In this document: positions 15,729 to 25,206 of the stretch, in pieces
How the letters are laid out: the number at the start of each line of letters is the position of its first letter
How positions within the stretch are numbered: position 1 is the stretch's first letter
DNA from: Suilimivivens sp964402925
Lineage (GTDB): Bacteria > Bacillota > Clostridia > Lachnospirales > Lachnospiraceae
Reading direction: 5' to 3'
Assembly: GCA_964402925.1 (NCBI GenBank)
Contig: CAYOED010000002.1
Coordinates: forward strand, 1-64,000
DNA: 64,000 nucleotides
Translations under genes and position numbers: made by a program
The notes under the pieces: generated by a model
Told to the model about the DNA's origin: nothing
Database searches by the model: none
What the model saw: the letters and a program-made list of their open reading frames with translations, nothing else

Positions 15729-17480
15729 TTAAATTTCATCCAATTTCACTAAGTGCACTGTTCCATTTTTCACTTCATATTTCATATTGCAATTCTTTAC
15801 TGTGGTAAGACGATGCGCAATAATAATCAAAGTCTTATTTCCTGATAAGGATTCAATAGCTTCCATTACCGCTTTTTCTGTATCATTATCCAGTGCCGAA
15901 GTTGCTTCATCCAAAACCAATACTTCCGGGTTACTATACAATGCTCTTGCAATTCCGATTCTTTGTCTTTGCCCACCAGAAAGTCTTATCCCTTGTTCAC
16001 CTACAACTGTATTAATCCCTTCGCTAAGGCTCATTATAAACGCCTTAAGCTGCGCCTCTTCAATCGCCCGCCAAAGTGCAGTTTCATCAACCTGTTCTGC
16101 ACCATAAACAATATTTTTTTCAATCGTATCATCCATTAAATAAATATTTTGTGGAATATAACCTATATTTTTTTGCCAAGCTGAAAGATTTTCAAAAATA
16201 TCCTTATCATCAATATAAATAGTTCCTCCCGTAGGCTCCAATGCTCCTAAAATTAAATCAGCAAGCGTTGTCTTTCCCGCACCTGACGGTCCAATTAACG
16301 CTACGGACTTATTTTTAGGAATTTCAAGGCTTACATTTTTCAATACATAATCATCCCCAGTTGGATATTTAAAGGATAAATCCTCTACCCGAATAGTACG
16401 ATGAAGTTCTAACACTTTCTTTTCATCTGATTTCTTTATCAGCTTAAAGGTCACTTCTTCAATTTCTTTCAATTCATTATAAACGGCCTCAAAGGCTGGT
16501 ATATTGAACAGCAATGAACTGACGTAAGCAGTAATTCTGTTAAAAGACGGCAACAAACGGAATGCTGCTATCGCAAATACAGATATTGTACTTATGAAAC
16601 TATCACTGCTTACTCCATTCATCAATTTAAAAATTATGGAAATCATTAATGCTACTATACAGATTGTTTCCATAATCGGTCTTGGAATAAGCTGCAGATA
16701 GCGATAAGTCTTTTCCCGTTCAGCCCAATGACTATATTCATCGTCAAAATGGTCAAGGAAAAAGTCTTCCCTACCCATAATTTTAGTCTCTTTCATTCCT
16801 CCAAAGGATTGCTGGAGCCACTTGATAATTCCGGCACTATATGCACGACTTTCTTCTCCAAGACGAGATAAATATACCTTAAATTTTTTGGCAAACACAA
16901 GTAAGAAAACCACAAGCGCTGCTATTACGCATAGAGTGATACTTTTATCCTCTAAAAACAAAAAAATACCCAGCACAATACATACTGATATTTCAGCAAA
17001 CAATTGCAAAATAGCAAGTATTCCTTGAAACATCATGACAATATCCGTATTAATGCTGCGAATCAAATCTGCACTATTATGTGACAAATGGAAATAATAC
17101 GGCTGATGCATATAGCAGTCCAGCATGCGGTATGCCAGCTTTCTCTGATTGCTATATGCAAAATGGTACTGTAGCTTATACATCACTGCAACAAAAATAT
17201 TTTTTAATACATAAATTGCAATCAAACCTCCTGATAAAAATATCAAAAACTGTTCTTTCCCAGAAAACTGTAAATTTGTGTACAGCCAATACAAATACCA
17301 TGTGGTTTCAATACTTTCAGGTACCGTCATAACATCAATAAGAGGCATGATGGCCGTAACACCCAACAGCTCCAGAAATGTAGTGAAAACAATCAAGACT
17401 AACAACAGAAGAAATTTAAACTTCTGGTCTTTGGTAAAGATGTAATTAATTTGGCCGACTAAACTTTTCATTCTCTTCAT
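15729..17480 (-). CDS. ABC exporter, MsbA/PglK-like (lipid-linked glycan flippase)
   Basis: 583 residues, one half-transporter. Six membrane helices (~20-310) precede the ATPase: Walker A GPSGAGKTT near 397, signature LSGGQRQRIGIARAL near 495, Walker B VLVLDEATSALD near 520, and the H-loop IIIAHRL. Homodimers of this type flip lipid-linked oligosaccharides (PglK) or lipid A (MsbA). In this operon it probably exports a lipid-linked sugar unit for the GT-C enzymes. A paralogue of equal length is at 46666-48429. Confidence 0.85.
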   Translation of the reverse strand: MKRMKSLVGQINYIFTKDQKFKFLLLLVLIVFTTFLELLGVTAIMPLIDVMTVPESIETTWYLYWLYTNLQFSGKEQFLIFLSGGLIAIYVLKNIFVAVMYKLQYHFAYSNQRKLAYRMLDCYMHQPYYFHLSHNSADLIRSINTDIVMMFQGILAILQLFAEISVCIVLGIFLFLEDKSITLCVIAALVVFLLVFAKKFKVYLSRLGEESRAYSAGIIKWLQQSFGGMKETKIMGREDFFLDHFDDEYSHWAEREKTYRYLQLIPRPIMETICIVALMISIIFKLMNGVSSDSFISTISVFAIAAFRLLPSFNRITAYVSSLLFNIPAFEAVYNELKEIEEVTFKLIKKSDEKKVLELHRTIRVEDLSFKYPTGDDYVLKNVSLEIPKNKSVALIGPSGAGKTTLADLILGALEPTGGTIYIDDKDIFENLSAWQKNIGYIPQNIYLMDDTIEKNIVYGAEQVDETALWRAIEEAQLKAFIMSLSEGINTVVGEQGIRLSGGQRQRIGIARALYSNPEVLVLDEATSALDNDTEKAVMEAIESLSGNKTLIIIAHRLTTVKNCNMKYEVKNGTVHLVKLDEI

Positions 17481-17531
17481 TTATCTATCTCCGTCCATAT
17501 TGAAAAATCCACTCTGATATCATTTTTCCAA

Positions 17532-18401
17532 TCAGCTTTCTTTCATTCCCACTCTTGCCTGAATCAGATTCCACTCTTTAGGGTAAAATTCCTCTGTCCA
17601 GATATCCGCCACCGGGGCAAAGACAACCCCCCCTTTATGGTCCGCCAAATATGATCCCCACCAGCTGAAGGTACTATTTGCAACAATATGATGCTTACAC
17701 TTCTGCATCAAAACAAATTCTTCAATATCGTCCACACCTTCTATCATCGTATACGCATGCAGATTAAAATTACTTTTCACAAAATTTTTATCATCTGTAA
17801 ACACAAATAATTGAAACTCTCCTATAGATTGTTTCATTCTACAAATTGCTTCCCTATAAAATTCCTCTCCCAGGCATACATTATTCACATCCCTGTCATA
17901 GTCGGTTCGTCTGATATGCAACGAAACACTATTACCTGCTTCCATTTGCCTTACATAAATGTTAGCTCTGCTGCTTAGCGGTCTGTTCAGCGTAAACTGC
18001 TGTTTAATTTCATCATAAAATTCATCAAAGTAATTAGGGGTCTGCCAAAATCCCTGAAAATAGACCGGATCCTTTTCTTGATATAGGGCTGCATCAAATT
18101 TCATAGACTGCTTTTCTACTTCTAAGCGATACCCCTCTTTTATTTTTTTATTCCTATATTTTTCCTTATAACGTCTCGCATTTCTCGGCCCTAATCCCAG
18201 TATATAATCCCAGACAGGCGAAACAAATCTGTCTGTGTATTTAATTCTGAACTGATCCAACTGATAACTCCGTAAGGAAGTCCCCCAAAAAAAAGGATCC
18301 AGAACAATTTCCTGTCCTGTTTTTCTTGCAAAACCGTACCCAAATGCATATTGGAACAGCTGATTTCCCAATCCATCACTGATTCTGACAACACTCCTCA
18401 T
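17532..18401 (-). CDS. GT11 alpha-1,2-fucosyltransferase-like protein
   Basis: 289 residues, normal GT11 length. N-terminal GLGNQLFQYAFGY (GDP-sugar domain), motif I SLHIRRTDY near residue 148, and the C-terminal NSTFSWWGSYL. GT11 enzymes transfer L-fucose from GDP-fucose to galactose or a related acceptor; all key residues are present. One of five GT11 genes in the window. Confidence 0.9.
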   Translation of the reverse strand: MRSVVRISDGLGNQLFQYAFGYGFARKTGQEIVLDPFFWGTSLRSYQLDQFRIKYTDRFVSPVWDYILGLGPRNARRYKEKYRNKKIKEGYRLEVEKQSMKFDAALYQEKDPVYFQGFWQTPNYFDEFYDEIKQQFTLNRPLSSRANIYVRQMEAGNSVSLHIRRTDYDRDVNNVCLGEEFYREAICRMKQSIGEFQLFVFTDDKNFVKSNFNLHAYTMIEGVDDIEEFVLMQKCKHHIVANSTFSWWGSYLADHKGGVVFAPVADIWTEEFYPKEWNLIQARVGMKES

Positions 18402-18440
18402 CCATCCGTCTCCTTTTTATAAATGAAAGAAATGGTATGC

Positions 18441-20003
18441 TCACTTGTAAGCCACACCAACATAATCATAAAGGTCCACATTCCATCCATTCTCTATATA
18501 CTCGTCCACCTCTGAAAATTCTAATAGGTAAATCTTGTCTTTGTTAAACGCATCTTCCTTTTCGTCATCCCACTCAAAGTTCCCAAAAGCCTTTGTATTT
18601 AAAAATTTATCAGGATAATTGCTCCATATCACTTCTTCCCTGTACTCATTCAGGGGATACTTTGTATAAAAGAGCACTCTTGAATGCCTCAGCTCTGCCG
18701 TTGGGCAGATTGACACATATTCCCCTGTCTCAAATAGTTCTTCCGCTGCATCAATAGCCTGCCTTGCCCCAGCAAGCTGCCTTTCACTGATTTGTTCCTG
18801 AAATATTGTAAAGTAGTAACCCATAAACGTCACCAAGCAACACAGATAAACAATTATTACAGGCTTCGTCAGCATCTTAACTTTCGCAATCAGCCAGTCT
18901 ACGCCTTTTGCCCACAAAATAATCGCCGGAATATGACAATAATTAATTTTATGCACTCCCATCCCTTGTACTATTCCCGTACAAAGACCTATGAACAACC
19001 ATGATAAGATTATAATTTCATATCCGCTCTTTCCGGCTTTCATATTATCAATTGCTCTTAACAGATATACAATTCCGCCAATAAAAACAAATGGCATGGA
19101 AATCAAATAAAATAATCCGAAAAATGGAATTGCATTCCAGATATAACCATCCTCCTGAAAAATTATCAAATGAAATAATTGCTTTCCATAGTGGAACCAA
19201 TTTGAAATCTCCAACTCATCTGAACGGAAATACAGCATCTTGGGAATTGACAAAAATCCAGTCCTAATCTCAGGTATCATTCCACTATTCACTAGGACGA
19301 ATAGAATCAATGGTGCCGCTAATATAAGCAATATTGCAATGCTCGCATATACGCATCCAGAAAATCGAATTTTCTTCATCTTAATATAATAGATTCCCCA
19401 AATCAAAGACATGACTGGAACAAGAATCCACGTAGCTGCATAGCAATACAGACTTAATCCTGCAAATAGTGCTGACAGCATAAGGTACTTCTCTTTATCA
19501 AGCCCTTTCACAAAGAAAAAGGTAGAAATAAGTATAAACCCTGGTGCAAGGTTGCTCTCCAACCCCCACCTTGACATCATAATATGCCATGGAGATATCG
19601 CCAGAAGAAAGGCTCCTAGCAATGCAAATTTCTTATTATCCATACGATTAAGCAACAAATAAAACACCCAGACAGAAATCAGACCAATGATAAGCTGCGG
19701 AAGCCTTATTGTAATCTCATTCAATCCCCATATTTTTATGAAGGGCATCATTAAAACGGAATTCAGCACATTCATTCCAGAGCCCCACGCCGGCAAATAA
19801 ACAGGGTTATGATATCCCCATGAATCTGTCCCATAATTTAACATGCACCATGCTTCATATCCCGAAAATGCTTCATCGACATGAACCCCTCCTGGATATA
19901 TTCCGAAACCTATGCATCTAGTCAAAACCGCTATAATCAAGATCAATCCAATATACAAATCATCTATGTTTCTGCGTTTCAAAGCTTTCCTCTTTCTTCC
20001 CAT
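18441..20003 (-). CDS. GT39-like membrane glycosyltransferase
   Basis: 520 residues with about ten to eleven membrane helices. The first outside loop carries HVDEAFSGYEA, matching the acidic catalytic loop of PMT/ArnT-type GT-C enzymes, and helix 3-4 carries AISPWHIMMSRWGLESN, common in this group. It would use a polyprenyl-phosphate sugar outside the membrane. First gene of the side-chain operon, 33 bases after the predicted transcription start, with a poor ribosome site. Confidence 0.75.
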   Translation of the reverse strand: MGRKRKALKRRNIDDLYIGLILIIAVLTRCIGFGIYPGGVHVDEAFSGYEAWCMLNYGTDSWGYHNPVYLPAWGSGMNVLNSVLMMPFIKIWGLNEITIRLPQLIIGLISVWVFYLLLNRMDNKKFALLGAFLLAISPWHIMMSRWGLESNLAPGFILISTFFFVKGLDKEKYLMLSALFAGLSLYCYAATWILVPVMSLIWGIYYIKMKKIRFSGCVYASIAILLILAAPLILFVLVNSGMIPEIRTGFLSIPKMLYFRSDELEISNWFHYGKQLFHLIIFQEDGYIWNAIPFFGLFYLISMPFVFIGGIVYLLRAIDNMKAGKSGYEIIILSWLFIGLCTGIVQGMGVHKINYCHIPAIILWAKGVDWLIAKVKMLTKPVIIVYLCCLVTFMGYYFTIFQEQISERQLAGARQAIDAAEELFETGEYVSICPTAELRHSRVLFYTKYPLNEYREEVIWSNYPDKFLNTKAFGNFEWDDEKEDAFNKDKIYLLEFSEVDEYIENGWNVDLYDYVGVAYK

Positions 20004-20042
20004 CAGGCTGCTCTTTTAAGCTGCTTTCCAATTACCATTAAT

Positions 20043-20071
20043 ATAATAACAGTTGATAATATAAAAATCAA
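20043..20071 (-). promoter_or_regulatory. Promoter of the side-chain operon
   Basis: Minus strand TTGATT, 17-base spacer, TATTAT, with the predicted transcript start near 20036 and the first ATG at 20003. Confidence 0.55.
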
Positions 20072-20188
20072 GCACGCTACCTTTCCCTTTACTTTTTATG
20101 GAATATATCATAAAATTATAAAAATGCTTAATAATATAAACGGTATTAATCACCCATGAAATCAAGCATCTTTCAGGAGGAAATTAAA

Positions 20189-21253
20189 ATGAATCATTAT
20201 GAAACAGAATGGATAGATTCTTTTAAAGGCATCGCCACTCTGGGTGTCATCTTAGTACATTTTGGTCGACGCAGTATCGAAAATGAATTGTTTACTCAAG
20301 TTGTTGCCACTGGCGCAATGGGGGTACAAGTATTTCTCATCATATCAGCTTACCTAATCTTTCTATCATTAAACAAAAACAACATACACGGAACAAATCC
20401 ATCTTTTAAATGGATATTCAGCAAACTTCTTCGGCTGATTCCATTGTACTATATTGCGTTAATTGTGTATTTGGCTGTATTTGGACTTGGCAACAGTTAT
20501 TGGTTGGGAAGCGTTCCTAACGTATCCATTTTAAATATTATTTGTCATTTTCTATTTTTACATGGCTTTTATCCCTATTACTTCAACAACATCATAGGGG
20601 TTGAATGGTACTTAGGAGTCATTTTTATGTTATATTTGATAGCCCCTTTGCTATATAAGTATATCTCAAACTTTACGCGGGCTCTTTGTGTTTTTTTAGT
20701 CAGCTTAATTGTCTGTAATTATATTCATCGCCTTGAAAATCTGCCTGTCATTGCTGATCAATATATATGGGAACATTTTATAACAAAGTATAATATCATC
20801 GCCCAATTTGCGGTTATAGCTTCTGGAATTGTTTTATTCTATTTATTAAATAGCGAAACCATGAAAAAAGGAAAAAACAATAAACTCCTATCTTACTGCT
20901 TATTGTTTTTTTCTGTCTTTGTTATATACAGATTGATGAAAGGAAGTACTTTTTATGGTTTATCCCAGCTCGGCTTATGGAGCATAGCCTTTTGCTGCTT
21001 AATCCTCAGTCAAGTAATCTATAGTAACAAACTGATTTGCAATAGATTATTCGGATTTATCGGAAAATATAGTTATGGCATCTATCTTTTTCATTATTTA
21101 TTTTTACACAAGCTGCCCGAAATCCCGCTAAAAAATATTTATCTTTCCTGGATAGTAAATTACAGTATAATTCTCCTTTTATCTTTGGGTCTATCTGTCG
21201 CATTGCACCACCTTGTCGAAAAACCATTTTTGAAATTATGCAGGAGACGGTAA
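20189..21253 (+). CDS. Acyltransferase 3 family membrane protein (OafA-like)
   Basis: 354 residues from the ATG at 20189, preferred over the ATG at 20156 because AGGAGG lies 9 bases before it. Begins WIDSFKGIATLGVILVHFGR, with the conserved histidine of the acyltransferase-3 family in the first helix, and has about ten membrane helices; the C-terminal HHLVEKPF is typical. Such enzymes move acetyl or other acyl groups across the membrane onto surface sugars. No SGNH domain is attached. Sits alone on the plus strand between two minus-strand operons. Confidence 0.85.
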   Translation: MNHYETEWIDSFKGIATLGVILVHFGRRSIENELFTQVVATGAMGVQVFLIISAYLIFLSLNKNNIHGTNPSFKWIFSKLLRLIPLYYIALIVYLAVFGLGNSYWLGSVPNVSILNIICHFLFLHGFYPYYFNNIIGVEWYLGVIFMLYLIAPLLYKYISNFTRALCVFLVSLIVCNYIHRLENLPVIADQYIWEHFITKYNIIAQFAVIASGIVLFYLLNSETMKKGKNNKLLSYCLLFFSVFVIYRLMKGSTFYGLSQLGLWSIAFCCLILSQVIYSNKLICNRLFGFIGKYSYGIYLFHYLFLHKLPEIPLKNIYLSWIVNYSIILLLSLGLSVALHHLVEKPFLKLCRRR

Positions 21254-21267
21254 ATGCTGCCGTCTCC
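21243..21267. terminator. Hairpin between convergent genes
   Basis: GGAGACGG (21243-21250) pairs perfectly with CCGTCTCC (21260-21267) around a nine-base loop that contains the acyltransferase stop codon. No U-tract on either side, so the terminator call is weak, though its place between convergent genes fits. Confidence 0.35.
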
Positions 21268-21305
21268 ATAGTACCATCATGAATTCTGCGTGCATATCTC
21301 ATCCC

Positions 21306-22322
21306 TCATTTGATCTCCATACTCCGAAACTGCTTCAATTGATAAACATCCGAAATACTCTTTACTTTAAAACGCAGTACATTCCCCTGTAAAAATGCTA
21401 TTAGTTTATTGCTGGAATAAATTTTCTTCACACTGAAAGTTATTCCATAATCCTTCAATTGTTGGCGGCTTTCCTCAATCTTTGCCAGATAGGGTCTGTA
21501 AATTGCATCCTTCGTCTCTTTAGAATGGGTTCCTGAACTGACATTTACCATATTCTCACTTAAATAACGAATATTCTGAAAGTGATAAAATATTAGCGGG
21601 AATTCCTCTCCCGTCTTCTTCTCAATTAAAATCGGGCTGTCATTTCCGGCTCTTCTTAATTTATACTGCCCCAGATTCCATGGTGCCACACCTCCTCCAA
21701 GGTGCTTAAGTTCATGCACGCCGTGAAATAGCTGTGGAAATTTTTCCAGATACTTCTGATCTCCCATCCGCTCAGGCTCATACAAATGGAAACACCATTC
21801 AAAACATTTCTCTTTCCACCATGCAAGCGCTTCCCATGCATTTTCCGACTGGTCAAAGTAATTGAACTCTACACAATATCTGCCGCTCCTTTTACATAAT
21901 CTTCTGCCATTCCAGTTATCTTTGAATCGATGCTCCGTGATTACAATATTTGCTCCCGCGTCTTTCATTTCATCGAACAAAACCTGCGGATTCCGAAAGA
22001 AATATAAATCTGCATCAATATAAGTGCAGTCCGGCTCTTTATAATGTTTCAACACATATTCAATAATGACAGGCGTACAGGTCCAGCAATACTCCGCCTT
22101 GGAACGCTCCTTCTTCAGCCGCAGCAGCTCTTCATCTTCTATCTCGGAGTGATGCGTAATCACTGCATGTTTCAGTTTAAGGGCGTTAAGAACCTCATAA
22201 GATTTATCGTCAAAGCAGAAAATATATAACCGAAACTCTTCGGAACAATTTTCAAGCGAGCGGTAAAGAGTTAATCCCTTATCCAGATAATAACTGTCAA
22301 ACAGCGTACAGAATGTCATCAT
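21306..22322 (-). CDS. GT8-like glycosyltransferase
   Basis: 338 residues. FCTLFDSYYLDKGLTLYRSL at the N-terminus and the metal-binding DxD in CTYIDADLYFF near residue 102 are typical of GT8-like retaining transferases. GGGVAPWN and an H-rich block (FYHFQNIRYL) follow. Cytosolic. Last gene of the giant operon; its start overlaps the FdtA-like gene by four bases. Confidence 0.7.
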   Translation of the reverse strand: MMTFCTLFDSYYLDKGLTLYRSLENCSEEFRLYIFCFDDKSYEVLNALKLKHAVITHHSEIEDEELLRLKKERSKAEYCWTCTPVIIEYVLKHYKEPDCTYIDADLYFFRNPQVLFDEMKDAGANIVITEHRFKDNWNGRRLCKRSGRYCVEFNYFDQSENAWEALAWWKEKCFEWCFHLYEPERMGDQKYLEKFPQLFHGVHELKHLGGGVAPWNLGQYKLRRAGNDSPILIEKKTGEEFPLIFYHFQNIRYLSENMVNVSSGTHSKETKDAIYRPYLAKIEESRQQLKDYGITFSVKKIYSSNKLIAFLQGNVLRFKVKSISDVYQLKQFRSMEIK

Positions 22323-22732
22323 TTTTTCTTAACCTCTTTCAGATATTCCTCATAATTGCGGATATACTCGGTTCCGTCATAGTGAGTGCTTGCCAATACC
22401 AAAAGAATAGAATCCTCGGAAAAATCATACATATCCTTCCAGATCATCTTCGGAATATATACGCCCGTCATGGGACGATCAAGTTCTACCACAAATTCTT
22501 CCTCGCCATCCGTAATACGCACCTTGCTTTTGCCCGCCACATTAATAAGCACAAACTCCGACTCCCTGTTTGCGTGCTGCCCCCTGATCACCGTGTCATC
22601 TGAATCGTAAATATAGAATACACGTTTCACCTCAAAGGGTATCGTCCGTCCGCCTTCAATCACGACCAGCTTGCCTCTTTCGTCTCCCAAGTCATCAAAA
22701 TGTATGATTGGACACTTTTCTCTCAAATTCAT
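22319..22732 (-). CDS. fdtA: dTDP-4-keto-6-deoxyglucose 3,4-ketoisomerase-like cupin (FdtA/QdtA)
   Basis: 137 residues from the ATG at 22732, preceded by GAGG at 9-base spacing; an ATG at 22756 lies inside the upstream gene without a ribosome site. The cupin core DDTVIRGQHANRESEF has the conserved histidine, then IPKMIWKDMYDF. FdtA/QdtA shift the keto group of dTDP-4-keto-6-deoxyglucose from C4 to C3. The next gene upstream encodes the matching aminotransferase, giving dTDP-3-amino-3,6-dideoxyhexose. Fuc3N and Qui3N versions cannot be told apart by eye. Confidence 0.8.
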   Translation of the reverse strand: MNLREKCPIIHFDDLGDERGKLVVIEGGRTIPFEVKRVFYIYDSDDTVIRGQHANRESEFVLINVAGKSKVRITDGEEEFVVELDRPMTGVYIPKMIWKDMYDFSEDSILLVLASTHYDGTEYIRNYEEYLKEVKKK

Positions 22733-22742
22733 ATGCTTAACC

Positions 22743-23837
22743 TCATTCAAATTCATTCAGAGCCCGAATCACATATTCTTGCTCCTCGTCTGTCATTCCA
22801 TTGTACATGGGAATGGAAAGTACCGTCTTCGCCAGATGCTCCGTCTTAGGCAGGAAGCCTTCTCCATGACCTAGGTACGCATATGCCTCTGACAGATGCG
22901 GAGGAATCGGATAATGGATAATCGTCCCTATTTCCTTTTCATCAAGATAACGAATCAGCCTATCTCTCTCCTCGCACCGAATTACATACTGATGCCACAC
23001 GCAGCTTGCCTTCTTTGGCAACTCCGGCAACAGAATCCCGGGATTATGGATTTCCCTGGTGTATCTGTTGGCAATCACGATCCTTTCCTCCGTCAATTCT
23101 TTTAAATGCTTTAACCTGACTCTGAGCAGCCCCGCCTGTAATTCATCCAACCTGGAGTTGGCACCTACTATTTTATTATAATATCTTTTTTCACTCCCAT
23201 AATTACGGAACATTTTAAACGCTTCGGCAAGCTGCTTATCCTTTACCACTACAGCCCCTCCGTCTCCAAAAGCTCCCAGATTTTTGGAAGGATAAAAAGA
23301 GAAACAGCCAACATCACCAAAGGTGCCTGTCATCCGACCATCATAACATGCTCCATGAGACTGGGCGCAGTCTTCCACCAGCTTCAAATGGTGTTTTTCA
23401 CAAATTGCTGTGATTTTATCCATCCGAGACGCGATTCCGTATAAATGCGTCACCAGCACGGCTTTCGTCTTATCTGTTATTTTCGCTTCTATCTGGTCGG
23501 CATCCATTCCAAAATACTGATCTGGTTCCACAAAAACAGGTGTCGCTCCATTTATGGTGATGCCCATGACGCTGGCAATATAGGTATTTCCCTGCACAAT
23601 AACCTCGTCGCCTTTTCCGATTCCTAAAAGCCGGAAAGAAATCCACAAGGCATCCAATCCACTGGCAAGCCCTACACAGTAATCTGCGCCTGTATATGCT
23701 GCAAATTCTTCTTCAAAGCTACTAACCTCTTTTCCCAGCACATACCATCCTGAGCGAAGTATTGCAAGCGCTTTCTCCTCAAATTCTTCCTGATATTTGA
23801 AAAACCCCCGGTCCATCCGGTTTGGCATAATTCTCAT
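22743..23837 (-). CDS. fdtB: DegT/DnrJ/EryC1/StrS aminotransferase (FdtB/QdtB-like)
   Basis: 364 residues from the ATG at 23837, nine bases after AGGAG; the ATG at 23843 is too close to it. PLP fold type I with the Schiff-base lysine in FYPSKNLGAFGDGGA near residue 186 and VEDCAQSHGA near 157. It should transaminate dTDP-3-keto-6-deoxyhexose to the 3-amino sugar, using the product of the FdtA-like neighbour ten bases downstream. Confidence 0.85.
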   Translation of the reverse strand: MRIMPNRMDRGFFKYQEEFEEKALAILRSGWYVLGKEVSSFEEEFAAYTGADYCVGLASGLDALWISFRLLGIGKGDEVIVQGNTYIASVMGITINGATPVFVEPDQYFGMDADQIEAKITDKTKAVLVTHLYGIASRMDKITAICEKHHLKLVEDCAQSHGACYDGRMTGTFGDVGCFSFYPSKNLGAFGDGGAVVVKDKQLAEAFKMFRNYGSEKRYYNKIVGANSRLDELQAGLLRVRLKHLKELTEERIVIANRYTREIHNPGILLPELPKKASCVWHQYVIRCEERDRLIRYLDEKEIGTIIHYPIPPHLSEAYAYLGHGEGFLPKTEHLAKTVLSIPMYNGMTDEEQEYVIRALNEFE

Positions 23838-23857
23838 GACCATATTCTCCTATATCC

Positions 23858-24472
23858 TCAAGCGTCCTGTGACCGCCATTCCTGCTTCTTTTTATTAATC
23901 ACAAATCTATCATCACATTTTCCGATTGGTCTGGCGGGTATGCCGCCCACAATGGTATGATCCTCAATATCATGCGTCACCACAGCATTTGCTCCTACTA
24001 TAACGGTATTACCGATTTTTACTTTGCCGATAACCTTTGCCCCCGAGCAAAGAAGCACCTCATCTCCAATCACCGCTACCTCATCTCTTGATTTCATGAT
24101 GTTATTTCCAATCGTAACTCCCTGCATAATTTCACAATTATTCCCTATGATTGCTTTTACATGTATGATAATGCCACCCTTATGGGGCAGCCGGAGTCCG
24201 TACCCTATCTCTGTACGCTGGCTTAATTCAATTCCACATCTCTCCTGCAAATGTCTGAAACGAATATAGCAGAAAGAATGAAGCAGAAACTGCATCACAT
24301 TTCTTTTCTGAAGTCCCACAAAGTAGCGGCAGAGTCGGTAATAAATCAGTACGCCCATCATAGACTTCCCAGAGCACAACGCTTTTAACACATCTTTTTT
24401 CGCACAGGATTCCAGATTCCGGTATAAATCCCGCCTGATATACTCCTTTGTTTTCTCCCATGTCATCTGCAT
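23858..24472 (-). CDS. Left-handed beta-helix acetyltransferase (CysE-like)
   Basis: 204 residues. An N-terminal helical part (~1-90) precedes hexapeptide repeats ending in VIVGANAVVTHDIEDHTIVGG and AIGNN-type coils, as in serine acetyltransferase and sugar O/N-acetyltransferases; the HKGGIIIH block supplies the catalytic histidine. In this place, next to FdtA/FdtB-like genes, it could N-acetylate the 3-amino sugar (an FdtC role) or O-acetylate the glycan. It overlaps no gene but is only 3-14 bases from its neighbours. Confidence 0.75.
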   Translation of the reverse strand: MQMTWEKTKEYIRRDLYRNLESCAKKDVLKALCSGKSMMGVLIYYRLCRYFVGLQKRNVMQFLLHSFCYIRFRHLQERCGIELSQRTEIGYGLRLPHKGGIIIHVKAIIGNNCEIMQGVTIGNNIMKSRDEVAVIGDEVLLCSGAKVIGKVKIGNTVIVGANAVVTHDIEDHTIVGGIPARPIGKCDDRFVINKKKQEWRSQDA

Positions 24473-24475
24473 ACA

Positions 24476-25195
24476 CTATCTCCCAAGTTTCAGAGCCACC
24501 CAGCTCTTTAGCATCTGTGTCCAGTATTCTCCATTGCCAATCAAATGATATTCATGCCGCAACCGCAACGTATCCCTATATGCCTTAACAGAACCGGATG
24601 CCCCGTCAAGGGAAAAATTTGATATGATATGATAAGTCTCTGTAAACCGGACTTCTTTCTGCTCTATCATTCGCAGCATAAATTCATAATCCGCTGAATA
24701 AGGATATTGAAGAGAATACTTTCCGTACTTATCATACACTTTTTTGGTGACAAAACATGCGGGATGGGCAATCATGTCCTGATTCAGAAATTCATGGTTC
24801 TTCAAATAAACCATAACCTCTTTTCCCTCTGAGACAGTTCTTAGAAGACCGTAAACAATACTGTAATCCTCCCCTCCATAGACCTGGGAAATCTTTAAAA
24901 GCGCATCCTGCTCATAATAATCATCGCTGTTCACGATGCCAACCAGTTCTCCACTGGCCATGCCTATCCCTTTATTCATGGCATCATAAATTCCCTGATC
25001 TGGTTCGGAAATCCATTTCATCCTCCCCTCAAACAACGGTTCATACTGACGAATAATATCCACGGTCCGGTCTTTAGAAGCCCCATCCACGATAATATAC
25101 TCGTAATCCTTCATCCCCTGCTGCAATACGCTCTGTATAGTTCTCTCAATTGTCCTCTCGCTGTTAAAACATACCGTTATAATAGAAAAAAGCAT
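24476..25195 (-). CDS. GT2 glycosyltransferase (WcaA-like)
   Basis: 239 residues from the ATG at 25195 (GAGGG seven bases before; the in-frame TTG at 25201 would be too close). Single GT-A domain with SIITVCFNSERTIERTI, YIIVDGASKDRT and the DxD-type VNSDDYYEQDA. Probably adds one sugar of the repeat unit in the cytosol. No membrane segment. Confidence 0.85.
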   Translation of the reverse strand: MLFSIITVCFNSERTIERTIQSVLQQGMKDYEYIIVDGASKDRTVDIIRQYEPLFEGRMKWISEPDQGIYDAMNKGIGMASGELVGIVNSDDYYEQDALLKISQVYGGEDYSIVYGLLRTVSEGKEVMVYLKNHEFLNQDMIAHPACFVTKKVYDKYGKYSLQYPYSADYEFMLRMIEQKEVRFTETYHIISNFSLDGASGSVKAYRDTLRLRHEYHLIGNGEYWTQMLKSWVALKLGR

Positions 25196-25206
25196 GTCCA
25201 ATCCCT

